A stretch of 40,709 nt of DNA from Prevotella sp. (GTDB lineage: Bacteria > Bacteroidota > Bacteroidia > Bacteroidales > Dysgonomonadaceae): contig JAITVH010000079.1 of NCBI GenBank assembly GCA_031285905.1, positions 1 through 40,709 on the forward strand, in the 5' to 3' direction. The notes under the pieces were generated by a model. That model searched no databases. It was not told the DNA's origin and saw nothing but the letters and a program-made list of their open reading frames with translations. Made by a program: the position numbers and the translations under genes. Each line of letters begins with the position of its first letter. Positions within the stretch are counted from its first letter, which is position 1. Shown here one piece after another: positions 27,680-35,783 of the stretch.

Positions 27680-27736
27680 TATATTTGTAGGGGTAAACCT
27701 TTCGGTAGAGAATAAGATCGAAGGGTTTATACCCTT
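27680..27736 (+). promoter_or_regulatory. Candidate internal promoter and leader hairpin of nagB
   Basis: TATATTTG (27680-27687) matches the -7 consensus. Just after it, 27689-27704 pairs with 27719-27736: about 16 pairs with G-U pairs, a 2-base bulge (27729-27730) and a 14-base loop. No T-run follows, so it is not a standard terminator. It may tune nagB expression or mark an RNA-processing site within the operon. Confidence 0.5.
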
Positions 27737-27765
27737 GAATGTATGACTAACTAATATAAAGTAAT

Positions 27766-28563
27766 ATGAGATTAATTATTCAACCTGATTACAATTCTTT
27801 GTCCCAGTGGGCGGCCAATTATGTCGTATCGAAAATTAACAATGCAAATCCGACTGCGGATAAACCTTTTGTTCTCGGTCTTCCTACCGGATCGTCGCCT
27901 TTAGGTATGTATAAGACGTTGATAAAATGTTATCAAGCTGGAAATGTATCATTTAAGAATGTAGTAACATTTAATATGGATGAATACGTAGGATTGCCTG
28001 AGGAGCATTCTCAAAGCTATCATTCATTTATGTGGGACAACTTTTTTAACCATATAGATATTAATCCTGAAAGTGTAAATATACTAAATGGCAATGCCCC
28101 TGACCTGAATGCAGAATGTGAGGCTTATGAAGCTAAAATGAAAGCTGTAGGCGGAGTCGATTTGTTTCTTGGCGGTATTGGGCCTGACGGGCATATCGCT
28201 TTTAACGAACCGGGATCATCCCTGTCATCACGTACACGTGTAAAAACATTGACTCAGGACACGATTATTGCTAACTCACGCTTTTTTGACAATGATATAG
28301 AGAAAGTACCTAAGACATCGGTAACAGTTGGGGTGGGGACTATCCTCGATGCAAAAGAAGTACTCATCATGGTGAACGGACATAGCAAGGCTAGGGCATT
28401 GGCTCAGGCGGTAGAAGGGGCCATTAACCAGATGTGGACGATCACAGCATTACAGTTGCATCCTAAGGGCATTATTGTTTGCGACGAAGCGGCTACATAC
28501 GAGTTGAAAGTAGGAACATACAACTATTTTAAAGATATCGAAAAAGATAATTTATCTATATAA
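27766..28563 (+). CDS. nagB: Glucosamine-6-phosphate deaminase
   Basis: This 265-residue enzyme converts glucosamine 6-phosphate to fructose 6-phosphate and ammonia. All catalytic residues are present at the E. coli numbering: Asp72 in [10 protein letters not shown], and Asp141, His143 and Glu148 in [20 protein letters not shown]. The C-terminal stretch [13 protein letters not shown] is also typical. It follows the NagB-like/PIG-L fusion by 90 bases and ends before a strong terminator, closing the amino-sugar cluster. Confidence 0.97.
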   Translation: MRLIIQPDYNSLSQWAANYVVSKINNANPTADKPFVLGLPTGSSPLGMYKTLIKCYQAGNVSFKNVVTFNMDEYVGLPEEHSQSYHSFMWDNFFNHIDINPESVNILNGNAPDLNAECEAYEAKMKAVGGVDLFLGGIGPDGHIAFNEPGSSLSSRTRVKTLTQDTIIANSRFFDNDIEKVPKTSVTVGVGTILDAKEVLIMVNGHSKARALAQAVEGAINQMWTITALQLHPKGIIVCDEAATYELKVGTYNYFKDIEKDNLSI

Positions 28564-28608
28564 GAACGAAATACACACACCTTTTCTATATACATACACC
28601 TTATCCTT

Positions 28609-28638
28609 GGTGGCCGGATTTTCCGGCCACCTTTTTTT
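28609..28638 (+). terminator. Strong intrinsic terminator after nagB
   Basis: GGTGGCCGGA (28609-28618) pairs perfectly with TCCGGCCACC (28622-28631) across a 3-base loop, and TTTTTTT follows (28632-28638). It lies 45 bases past the nagB stop and separates the amino-sugar cluster from the accessory region. Confidence 0.95.
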
Positions 28639-28719
28639 GTTTAAGTGACTTATTTTCTGATGAGCGAAAATACTAACAAATTGTATCAAAGAATATACAA
28701 TTTTTACTTTCGTTAATTT

Positions 28720-28727
28720 TATTTTTG
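28720..28727 (+). promoter_or_regulatory. Candidate -7 box for the accessory cluster
   Basis: TATTTTTG is an exact TAnnTTTG match. It gives a leader of about 120 AT-rich bases before the transglutaminase-like gene. A near match, TACTTTCG (28705-28712), lies just upstream. No clear -33 TTTG is seen, and the rest of the 291-base gap holds no gene. Confidence 0.4.
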
Positions 28728-28854
28728 AATTAAATGTTAAATATCAATATTTTTTAGTAATATTGTAAAATGTTCATATGTTTATACATATACTAAATAA
28801 TATTGAACCTAAACCTAAATATCCAAGTTAACCAAATATTGATTTCGAAAACCG

Positions 28855-30813
28855 ATGAAAAATGAATTTTACTTTTTTTCTTTATTGTGTATCATTTTTA
28901 TATTCAGCGTTGTATCTTGCAGTAACAAGTCGCATTTAGAATATGCCCTCGAAAAAGCAGGAGATAATAGAATAGAATTGGAGGAAGTATTATCTCACTA
29001 TCAAGATGATTCTTTAAAACTGAGGGCAGCAATCTTTCTAATCGAAAATATGCCGGGACACTATTCATATAAAGACTCAGCGTACATAAATAAATATTAT
29101 GATGCGATAGATTCTATTGCAGACCTTTATCCGACAGTCAGTTTTGAGGAAAGACATACTCTATTCCGGCAAATAATAAATAAATATGACATGTATCAAG
29201 AAACGATAAATGATATTGAATACATCTCCTCTGAATATTTAATACATAACATAGACAATGCTTTCAGGGTATGGGAAGAAAACGAATGGGCAAATCATGT
29301 AATCTTTGATGACTTTTGTGAATACCTTTTGCCCTATAAAGCCGCAGAAAACCAAACTTTAGATAACTGGAGAGAGTATTTCGAAAATTATTGTGATGCC
29401 TCTATTCATGATCTGCAATATTGTTCTTTATACCGAAATTCGCCTTGTCAAGCATGTGAAGTAGCCAATATGGCATTGAGAGATTCCGTAAGCCCCATTA
29501 TATCATCAGAGACTGTAATACCAGTAAGAAAACTAAGTACTCTGACGAATGTATCATTCGCCAGTTGTAATGATTATTGCGTCTTGGCTGCCTCTTTATT
29601 AAGGGCAAAAGGATTACCGGTAGCTATCGATTACACCCCACAATGGCCCATCAGAAGTTCAGGGCATACATGGAACATATTATTGGAGAATAGTGGCATG
29701 AATACACCATTTGAAGGTGCCGGATCATATATGGGACATCCTCATATCAAAGAGCATAAAATGGCTAAAGTATTCAGAAAAACTTATGCTATAAATAGGG
29801 AAGTGAAAGAACTAAACAATGAGGAACAATTTGTCCCTGAAGTTTTCCAAAATTTATTTTTCAAGGATGTTACACATGAATATATGAAACCCCAAGATAT
29901 TGAACTGAAAATAAAAATAACATCGAATACAAATTATGCATATTTAGCTGTATTTGATAATGCTGATTGGGTACCGATTCAATACGGAAAAATCAAAGGA
30001 AAGAAAGTGGAATTTGAAAAAATGGGCAGGGATATTGCTTATCTGCCTGTCATTTGTACTGTTAACGGAATACAAGGATTCTCCAATCCAATCATTTTAA
30101 CGGTTGACGGCCAAATAAGAATACTAAGTCCGGATACTATAAATAAGCAAACATTAAAATTATATAGGAAATATCCCGTCATGAAATCTCTTTTCGAGGT
30201 ATCTAATCGTATGATAGGTGGTAAATTTCAAGTAGCCAATAATCCTCAATTTTTGAATCCCGTAACCCTACATACAGTGGAGGAACTTGGAATAAATTCT
30301 AAAGAAATCAGGTTAGATCGTATTATCAATAAATATAGATATTGGCGCTACTTGTCTCCTAATGGTTCACATGGAAATATAGCCGAATTAGCTTTTTATG
30401 AAAAAGATTCTATAAATCCGGTTGTAGGAAAAATAATAGGGACAAATGGTTCTTATAGAGACGGGGGATCATTTTATAAAGAAGCCGCATTTGACGGCGA
30501 TATACTGACTTTCTTTGATTCGCCCCATACAGATGGCTCTTGGGTAGGAATGGACTTTGGTCGTCCGGTAAATATAAACAGAATAATATATACGCCCCGA
30601 AGTGACGGAAATTGTATAGAGATAGGGGATGAATACGAATTATTGTATTGGGGAAATAATACGTGGCAGACTTTAGGAAAAAAAGTAGCTACAGACCTTC
30701 AATTAGTCTATAATAATTGTCCTACAAATGCACTCTTTCTTCTTCGCAACCTGACAAAAGGGAGTGAGGAACGAATATTTACGTATGAAAATAACAAACA
30801 AATATGGTGGTAA
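28855..30813 (+). CDS. Transglutaminase-like lipoprotein with C-terminal discoidin-like domain
   Basis: This 652-residue exported lipoprotein has lipobox VVSC near residue 22, a helical N-terminal region, and a transglutaminase-like core. Cys238 lies in FASCNDYCVLAASLLRAKG and His271 in SSGHTWNIL, as in the catalytic Cys-His pair of the superfamily. A carboxypeptidase-like beta domain follows. The C-terminus (about 485-640) resembles an F5/8-type C (discoidin) domain, with YRYWRYLSPNGSHGNIAEL. Whether it cross-links, cleaves or only binds peptides is unknown. It heads the cluster. Its last 43 codons are duplicated at 34271-34399. Confidence 0.82.
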   Translation: MKNEFYFFSLLCIIFIFSVVSCSNKSHLEYALEKAGDNRIELEEVLSHYQDDSLKLRAAIFLIENMPGHYSYKDSAYINKYYDAIDSIADLYPTVSFEERHTLFRQIINKYDMYQETINDIEYISSEYLIHNIDNAFRVWEENEWANHVIFDDFCEYLLPYKAAENQTLDNWREYFENYCDASIHDLQYCSLYRNSPCQACEVANMALRDSVSPIISSETVIPVRKLSTLTNVSFASCNDYCVLAASLLRAKGLPVAIDYTPQWPIRSSGHTWNILLENSGMNTPFEGAGSYMGHPHIKEHKMAKVFRKTYAINREVKELNNEEQFVPEVFQNLFFKDVTHEYMKPQDIELKIKITSNTNYAYLAVFDNADWVPIQYGKIKGKKVEFEKMGRDIAYLPVICTVNGIQGFSNPIILTVDGQIRILSPDTINKQTLKLYRKYPVMKSLFEVSNRMIGGKFQVANNPQFLNPVTLHTVEELGINSKEIRLDRIINKYRYWRYLSPNGSHGNIAELAFYEKDSINPVVGKIIGTNGSYRDGGSFYKEAAFDGDILTFFDSPHTDGSWVGMDFGRPVNINRIIYTPRSDGNCIEIGDEYELLYWGNNTWQTLGKKVATDLQLVYNNCPTNALFLLRNLTKGSEERIFTYENNKQIWW

Positions 30814-30857
30814 AATATAATGAATAAATAAATTTTTAATCTTAAATATGTTTAATA

Positions 30858-31898
30858 ATGAAAAAGAAACTGTTATATAGTTGTATTATTTTTTTGCTAG
30901 GATGTAGTAAAATAGATAGTGGTTTATTGCAAAACCAATCATTTGAAAGTATCTGTTCATTAGCATATACTAATAATAGTCCATTTTGTATTGTATTGAT
31001 TGATTCTACCCAATATCTATCAAAAGAATACTTTCTCCACTTGCAAGGAGAATATAAGGGTTTGACAAATAAAGCAATATATAATATTATAGATATAAAT
31101 TCTGATGAAAACAACTGGTATCTAAAATGGTTATGTCCTATTTCTATACCCTTAACTTGTGTTTTTTCTCCTGATGGAGTTCTCATAGATTTAATACCAG
31201 GGGTTTCTAAAGAAAGTTTTTTGTATTCTGAGGAAGCTATTAAGAATATGGAAACAACAGAGTTTCATTGGCCTAATCGATTTAAAATGAATAAGAAGAA
31301 AATTATTCCCCTTTTTAATGACATATTAGAACTGAAGAGAGATTTAGACATTGGAACCGATATTTCATCAGAATCAAATCTTTTGATAGATTCCCTACGG
31401 TATCCTTATCCTGTATATTTAAAGTTAGTAGGAGAATTAATGAAACAGGATACAATTGGAGCGCAACAAACTGCTAAGTCCTTGATTGAATTGGAAACCC
31501 CATCTTCTTTGGAATTATATAAGAATGAGTTTATTACAGCCAAAAAGATACTGGATCCGCGTTTCGATATCGAATCTGAACCTAATATTAGGGTTGATAA
31601 AACCACAATATCATTTAAAGATTGTAGAATAAACGAAAAAACACCTTTTAATATCACTATATATAATGATGGCGAGCGTCCTCTGAAAATAGAAAAAATA
31701 CACTTAAGTTGTTCATGTTTGGAACACCTAGAAAGTAACAAAAGTATAACCATTGATCCAAAATGTGGCTATGTAACCAAATTTCATTTTATACCCGACC
31801 ATGGAGGCGAAATATTGCGTAACATTTATATAACATCTAATGCAATTAATACTCCGATATTACACATCGATATATCGGCGAATGTTGCAGGTAATTAG
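30858..31898 (+). CDS. Lipoprotein with Trx-like and DUF1573 domains
   Basis: This 346-residue protein has lipobox LLGC (residue 16). Residues about 30-125 look like a thioredoxin fold without a CxxC pair, ending in a cis-Pro-type stretch (PISIPLTCVFSPDGVLI). A helical linker follows. The C-terminal domain (about 245-346) is DUF1573-type, an Ig-like beta domain with LKIEKIHLSCSCLEHLES and the closing IYITSNA. DUF1573 proteins are exported and of unknown function. It lies 44 bases after the transglutaminase-like gene and 23 before the Cys-rich lipoprotein. Confidence 0.78.
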   Translation: MKKKLLYSCIIFLLGCSKIDSGLLQNQSFESICSLAYTNNSPFCIVLIDSTQYLSKEYFLHLQGEYKGLTNKAIYNIIDINSDENNWYLKWLCPISIPLTCVFSPDGVLIDLIPGVSKESFLYSEEAIKNMETTEFHWPNRFKMNKKKIIPLFNDILELKRDLDIGTDISSESNLLIDSLRYPYPVYLKLVGELMKQDTIGAQQTAKSLIELETPSSLELYKNEFITAKKILDPRFDIESEPNIRVDKTTISFKDCRINEKTPFNITIYNDGERPLKIEKIHLSCSCLEHLESNKSITIDPKCGYVTKFHFIPDHGGEILRNIYITSNAINTPILHIDISANVAGN

Positions 31899-31921
31899 TA
31901 TTAACAATTAAATTTATCAAA

Positions 31922-32827
31922 ATGATGAAAAAGATTTTATCTTACATTTTGTGTTTCCCTGTTCTTTTTCTGAATTGTTCAACAGATGTTGACGATTCTG
32001 TAATAGTTGAAAAAACAAATTTTCCGGCGCAAAGCGAAGAGTATGGGAAAGCTGTTGCTAAAGAATTTCGGACAATTGTGAAAAATTTAAACGAGATGGG
32101 TGTGGACTATTCGGATGCTGATAATTCAGAAGAATTTAAAGCACGACTTTACGAAGATTTGTACAAGGCTAGTCCGGTTATAAAAAAGATGAAAACTTCA
32201 TTTGCTGAAGTACAAAAAGCATCGGAAATATCTGCCGAAAGATTTAATAACTTAACCGAAATACAAATCGAGTTTGCTGAAAGAATAATAAAAGAATGTG
32301 GAGAAAGTACTTCTTATCAAGATTTATTTAGAAAATTAATAAGTATTAACAAAGAAATTTATACACAAGTTCCCCCAATTGAGCAGGAGAGATTGTTTAA
32401 TGTGACAGCTGTCCTGTATTATGGATTTAATGAAATTCAAAATCTTGAAAGACAAGGACAAATGTTTCTAACTCCACACAACAAAATGGTGTCTCCCAGA
32501 CTTAAAGGAGGAAGTGAGCCTGATCCGGGAGGAGGTACAGGTGGAAGTTGTCGCCAGATTACATCTGCTATAGGAATTTTCGTTGTAGGAGCTATTACTA
32601 CAGCAGGAGAAACAGTTATTTCCGTAACTGCACTTGGTGCAGTTGGTTTTGTCTTGGTTGTATTATGTATTCCAGGAGATACAGATTGGGGGCGTATATG
32701 TAGAGGCTATTCTACAAGATGTATTGAAAAAGGTTGGCATCAGGGTAGAAAAATGGAATGTGATCAATGCTATAGATATTGTGTTAATAATTTTGGATGG
32801 AATTGGGCTTCATGTCCATTAGACTAG
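31922..32827 (+). CDS. Cys-rich lipoprotein, bacteriocin-like C-terminus
   Basis: I do not recognise this 301-residue protein by name. It has a signal with lipobox-like FLNC (residue 19), a charged helical domain (about 35-185), and an LKGG motif at 194-197 with a Gly/Pro linker (PDPGGGTGG). The tail from Cys210 holds eight cysteines: one on each side of a hydrophobic, Gly/Ala-rich helix (about 216-247), then IC, RC, EC, QC, YC and SC. A membrane-active, disulfide-bonded toxin released at the LKGG linker would fit (inference). Its layout matches the fulvocin-like protein at 34908: lipobox, helical domain, LK(S)GG, 8-Cys tail. The four small genes after it start 9 bases later. A relic of a second copy lies at 34130. 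Confidence 0.7.
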   Translation: MMKKILSYILCFPVLFLNCSTDVDDSVIVEKTNFPAQSEEYGKAVAKEFRTIVKNLNEMGVDYSDADNSEEFKARLYEDLYKASPVIKKMKTSFAEVQKASEISAERFNNLTEIQIEFAERIIKECGESTSYQDLFRKLISINKEIYTQVPPIEQERLFNVTAVLYYGFNEIQNLERQGQMFLTPHNKMVSPRLKGGSEPDPGGGTGGSCRQITSAIGIFVVGAITTAGETVISVTALGAVGFVLVVLCIPGDTDWGRICRGYSTRCIEKGWHQGRKMECDQCYRYCVNNFGWNWASCPLD

Positions 32828-32836
32828 ATTATATTT

Positions 32837-33136
32837 ATGAAAGGATTTAAGATAGAAATCAATAATAAAAAAATAGATGCGGCTGTATATAATGGGGTTA
32901 TTCTAGTTGTAGTAGAGAAAGCAATCGGGATTACAGGTACCGATAGAGCTTTAGGATTATCAGTAGATTGGGGATATTACATGCTTAATCATGGAGATAA
33001 AATTAGGATAACAGCCTCTTCTAATATAGAAACGAATACCCCTCCTATTAGTACGAAACCTTTAAGTAGGCAGGAGCTTCTTGCGGAGTATTATAATTTA
33101 AAAAAAATATTAATTAAAGAAGGAGTATTGAAATGA
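32837..33136 (+). CDS. Small tandem-array protein 1 (MKG...EGVL)
   Basis: This is the first of four consecutive small genes with the same plan. The 99-residue product is soluble, with no signal: MKGFKIEINNKKIDAAVYNG at the start, beta-rich centre (KIRITASSN), and a C-terminal helix ending YYNLKKILIKEGVLK. I do not recognise the family. It starts 9 bases after the Cys-rich lipoprotein, and its stop overlaps the next start by 4 bases (ATGA). A cytoplasmic protein array next to an exported toxin-like gene suggests immunity or cargo-binding functions, but this is inference. Confidence 0.8.
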   Translation: MKGFKIEINNKKIDAAVYNGVILVVVEKAIGITGTDRALGLSVDWGYYMLNHGDKIRITASSNIETNTPPISTKPLSRQELLAEYYNLKKILIKEGVLK

Positions 33137-33483
33137 AAGGATTAGAAATATCATTTAGGGGAAAAACAACGGCTGTTAGTCTTGAGTCTAATGCAGGAGC
33201 TTTTATATATCAAAGGAATGGCTATTTTCATTTTACGGTATCAGGACTAGAAAAAGGCGAAGAAATGATCTCATCCATTTGGATAGATTCTGATATGGAA
33301 CTTGAAGAAAGCTTAGATATTGAAATCAAAGATATAAATGATTCATCAGACCCATTGGAAAAGAAAATAGCTTTTTCTGGTCAAAATTTAACATCACAAG
33401 AAGAAATTGAAAAGATGTTGAAGTATAAGTTAGACTATTATTATACTCTCGAAAAACTCCTCAAAAATGAGGGCTTGCTATGA
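33133..33483 (+). CDS. Small tandem-array protein 2 (MKG...EGLL)
   Basis: This 116-residue paralogue starts MKGLEISFRGKTTAVSLESN, has an acidic beta-rich centre (LDIEIKDIND) and ends YYTLEKLLKNEGLL. Start and stop both overlap the neighbours by 4 bases (ATGA), so translation of the whole array is probably coupled. It is the longest of the four because of an insert around residues 75-95. Family unrecognised; the similarity to the other three is seen directly at both ends, but the middles are very different, as in proteins under diversifying selection. Confidence 0.8.
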   Translation: MKGLEISFRGKTTAVSLESNAGAFIYQRNGYFHFTVSGLEKGEEMISSIWIDSDMELEESLDIEIKDINDSSDPLEKKIAFSGQNLTSQEEIEKMLKYKLDYYYTLEKLLKNEGLL

Positions 33484-33803
33484 AAGGTTTTGAAATACAT
33501 TACAATGAAAACGTAACTAAGGTTGCTGTTGAGGATGGGGTGGCTTTCCTCAATATATTTCACAATGATAATAAAAGTTGGATATATGCTGATGGTGTCG
33601 ATTATACAGAATGTAGACATAATATATGGTGTAATTATATACCCATCGAAATAGGGAATAAGATTATGATTAGAATAACTGAAATTGACTGTATAACAAC
33701 GCCTATCCGAACATTTGAAGATAAAAGTGTTAAGAGGCCTAAAACGAAAATGGAAATTTACAGGGAATTAGAAGAAAATCTTAAAAATGAAGGCTTATTA
33801 TGA
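33480..33803 (+). CDS. Small tandem-array protein 3 (MKG...EGLL)
   Basis: This 107-residue paralogue starts MKGFEIHYNENVTKVAVEDG and ends IYRELEENLKNEGLL. The middle carries Trp and three Cys (ECRHNIWCN and IDCITT), unlike array proteins 1 and 2. It overlaps both neighbours by 4 bases. No signal peptide or membrane segment. Function unknown. Confidence 0.8.
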   Translation: MKGFEIHYNENVTKVAVEDGVAFLNIFHNDNKSWIYADGVDYTECRHNIWCNYIPIEIGNKIMIRITEIDCITTPIRTFEDKSVKRPKTKMEIYRELEENLKNEGLL

Positions 33804-34123
33804 AGGGATTTATATTGCAAGTAAACGATAAGTCTATAGCGGGCGCGATAGATTCAGGTAGCACAAGTATAAATATCGTTTGTAGGGAGGATCAATGTCA
33901 ACTATCTTTTAGTAGTTTGAATAAAGACGGAATGTTAGCTTATACATGGTGCACGTCTGATTTAACAATAGGTGACAGCATTATTGTTTGTTTTGATGAT
34001 ATTGATAATTTATCGGAAGCACAGAGGGTATTGGATTACAATAATTCTCACCAAATAAATGCTCTCTCTTTGGAAACATATTATAAGCTTAAAAAAGAAT
34101 TGGAGGAAGAAGGCTTGCTATGA
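33800..34123 (+). CDS. Small tandem-array protein 4 (MKG...EGLL)
   Basis: This 107-residue paralogue starts MKGFILQVNDKSIAGAIDSG and ends YYKLKKELEEEGLL. The centre (INIVCREDQCQLSFSSL) has two Cys. Its end is followed by the same CTATGAAA context that starts the other members, but there the frame is M-K-stop (34120-34128). An array member probably once followed and was lost at the junction with the relics at 34130. Confidence 0.8.
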   Translation: MKGFILQVNDKSIAGAIDSGSTSINIVCREDQCQLSFSSLNKDGMLAYTWCTSDLTIGDSIIVCFDDIDNLSEAQRVLDYNNSHQINALSLETYYKLKKELEEEGLL

Positions 34124-34129
34124 AATAAA

Positions 34130-34177
34130 AATAAAATAGTGTCTCCCAGACTTGAAAGGTGGTGGTGGGTCTGATCC
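34130..34177 (+). pseudogene. Relic of the Cys-rich lipoprotein gene (LKGG region)
   Basis: The segment is a diverged copy of 32480-32528: AATAGTGTCTCCCAGACTTG here matches AATGGTGTCTCCCAGACTTA there, and it continues over the LKGG linker. The reading frame is shifted by an inserted G and ends in a stop. It shows a second lipoprotein gene once lay after the small-protein array. Confidence 0.75.
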
Positions 34178-34212
34178 ATGAGATAGTTTTGATATATCTG
34201 ACAATATTTCCC

Positions 34213-34257
34213 CTTTTCAAACTCCCTCTTGGGTTTTTGGGGAGGGGATTTGAAAAG
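34213..34257. repeat. Long hairpin at the relic junction
   Basis: CTTTTCAAA (34213-34221) pairs with TTTGAAAAG (34249-34257). After a bulged C at 34222, TCCC pairs with GGGA, around a G/T-rich loop. It lies between the two gene relics and could be a former terminator or a mobile repeat resembling the C-rich hairpins in repeat locus 1. Confidence 0.6.
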
Positions 34258-34270
34258 AAAAAATATTGAA

Positions 34271-34399
34271 GTAGCTACAGATTTTCAACTAGTTTACAAC
34301 AATTGTCCAGGAAATACCCTCTTTCTTCTTCGCAACCTGACAAAAGGTAGCGAGGAAAGAATATTTACGTATGAAAATAACAAACAAATATGGTGGTAA
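34271..34399 (+). pseudogene. 3' relic of a transglutaminase-like gene
   Basis: These 129 bases encode 42 residues and a stop nearly identical to the end of the protein at 28855: [20 protein letters not shown], then [20 protein letters not shown] and WW. No upstream part is present. The match continues into the first bases after the stop. It indicates a second transglutaminase-like gene once preceded the DUF1573 gene at 34410, in the same order as the upstream module. Confidence 0.88.
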
Positions 34400-34409
34400 A
34401 ATTTTATTT

Positions 34410-34856
34410 ATGAAAAATCTAAGAATCATTAAGATCATTTGCGTTGTGGCTTTCTGTTTAGTGACAGCCTCATGCAGTAATCAAACATCGAAAGCAGATG
34501 GACAGGAAGCCCGAAAGCAAGTAAACAAAGATGGGTTTGTACTCATTTTTGAGGAAGATGAATATGACTTTGGCAAAGTAGATGCCCGGAAAGAAGAAAA
34601 TGAGTTTATCTCTAAAGATTTTGTCTTTACCAACGATAACGAAAAACCGCTGATTATTACCAAAGCCGATTTTTCGTGTGGATGTGTTTCGACAAAGATA
34701 CCGGATAAACCCATACTGAAAGGGGAAAAGGGAATTGTGAAAGTGACGCTGGATACCAAGCAACTCCACGGACGTTTTACTAAAAGCGTATATGTGAAAT
34801 CGAATGCCGAGAATGATGTGGAACTGCTACGTGTAACAGGCGAAATAAAAAAATAG
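34410..34856 (+). CDS. DUF1573 lipoprotein
   Basis: This 148-residue lipoprotein has lipobox TASC (residue 22) and one DUF1573 Ig-like domain: DFVFTNDNEKPLIITKADFS, the CGC turn (FSCGCVSTKIPDKPI) and the end strand LLRVTGEIKK. A longer frame from 34371 is open, but those 13 codons lie inside the transglutaminase relic, and 34410 begins a normal signal peptide, so 34410 is preferred. It lacks the Trx-like half of the other DUF1573 protein at 30858. The fulvocin-like lipoprotein gene follows after 51 bases. Confidence 0.88.
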   Translation: MKNLRIIKIICVVAFCLVTASCSNQTSKADGQEARKQVNKDGFVLIFEEDEYDFGKVDARKEENEFISKDFVFTNDNEKPLIITKADFSCGCVSTKIPDKPILKGEKGIVKVTLDTKQLHGRFTKSVYVKSNAENDVELLRVTGEIKK

Positions 34857-34907
34857 AGGAACACAGTTTCTTATTGTTAATTAATTATTAATTTAAATGT
34901 TTTATTT

Positions 34908-35609
34908 ATGAAAACGAAAATTTTGAGCATTATGCTAGTCTTGTGCGGACTAACGATGTATTCGTGTTCGGGTGAAGATGATGTCTTCAGTTGCGATCCC
35001 GAAGCAAATGAATGGGCAAAGGAAAACTTGGATGACATCCGTCAAATGACGAGGGCGGATTGGTTGAATGTAAGTGAAAACTTGCAGAGAGCGGCTTATG
35101 TAGCTTTCACCCCAGAACAGAAACAATCTTTATGGGTTGGTAAACTGAATGAGATTTTAAGAAACGTGGTTTGGACACCACAAGAAAAGACACATATAGA
35201 ATATATATTAAGTCTTATTTCCGAAAATTCAAGTTTATTTGATAAAAATACCAATAAGGAAGATCTGGATAAAATAGAGATTGAATTGTATAAATGGAAA
35301 GAGTATGCAATTGAAGAATTAGGATGGACACCAATGTTCTTGTCTTCAATCACCACCACTCCACATTTTATGAATGCAGAAAGACAAATAGTTGTAAATG
35401 AAACTTTGGTTTCACGACTAAAAAGTGGAGGAGAGACTGAGTGTGATTGTAATAGTTCGTCTCCGAGCGAAGGAAGTTCATCCGGTAATTGGTTATGTAA
35501 TCATGTTTTTAATCGATGTAAGACAGACTCAGGGTGTACTAAAACCTCTTGGGGGTGTGGCGATTTTTGGTATTCTGGGTGCGATGGAACTTGTGTCTCC
35601 AGATCTTAG
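34908..35609 (+). CDS. Fulvocin C-like bacteriocin lipoprotein precursor
   Basis: This 233-residue exported lipoprotein has lipobox MYSC, a helical domain (about 25-165), an LKSGG motif (171-175) and an 8-Cys tail (179-229). The spacing is C-x-C-x15-C-x6-C-x5-C-x6-C-x7-C-x3-C, with WGCGDFWYSGC near the end. From memory, fulvocin C, a Myxococcus fulvus bacteriocin, has eight Cys with similar inner spacing and a GCGxGW stretch. Databases carry a Bacteroidota family called bacteriocin fulvocin C-related. I infer the tail is a disulfide-bonded peptide, perhaps freed at the LKSGG linker. Downstream redox proteins with CGVC could form or reshuffle its disulfides. Confidence 0.75.
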   Translation: MKTKILSIMLVLCGLTMYSCSGEDDVFSCDPEANEWAKENLDDIRQMTRADWLNVSENLQRAAYVAFTPEQKQSLWVGKLNEILRNVVWTPQEKTHIEYILSLISENSSLFDKNTNKEDLDKIEIELYKWKEYAIEELGWTPMFLSSITTTPHFMNAERQIVVNETLVSRLKSGGETECDCNSSSPSEGSSSGNWLCNHVFNRCKTDSGCTKTSWGCGDFWYSGCDGTCVSRS

Positions 35610-35680
35610 TACATGACAAAAATTGAAAGTAAAAGGTTTCGTATTTGCACTGCCTGAAAGATAGGGGAGTTTTGCCTGTT

Positions 35681-35711
35681 AATTGCCGCAGACCTACGGC
35701 CTGCGGCAATT
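35681..35711. terminator. Perfect 11-bp hairpin after the fulvocin-like gene
   Basis: AATTGCCGCAG (35681-35691) and CTGCGGCAATT (35701-35711) flank a 9-base loop. It is 71 bases past the stop, with no T-run after it on the plus strand, though on the minus strand it is preceded by TTTT. It could be a terminator without a U-tract or a stabilising 3' end. The rest of the 289-base gap holds only a possible -7 box. Confidence 0.5.
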
Positions 35712-35783
35712 AAAATCCGGCTTCTCAAACCTTTTCAACACTTGGTTGGTAGATGCTATTCGAGCCTGTTTTGGGTGCTTTTG

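Noticed and set aside
34371..34409. Upstream start for the second DUF1573 gene
   Set aside because: These codons belong to the transglutaminase relic; the ATG at 34410 begins a normal lipoprotein signal.
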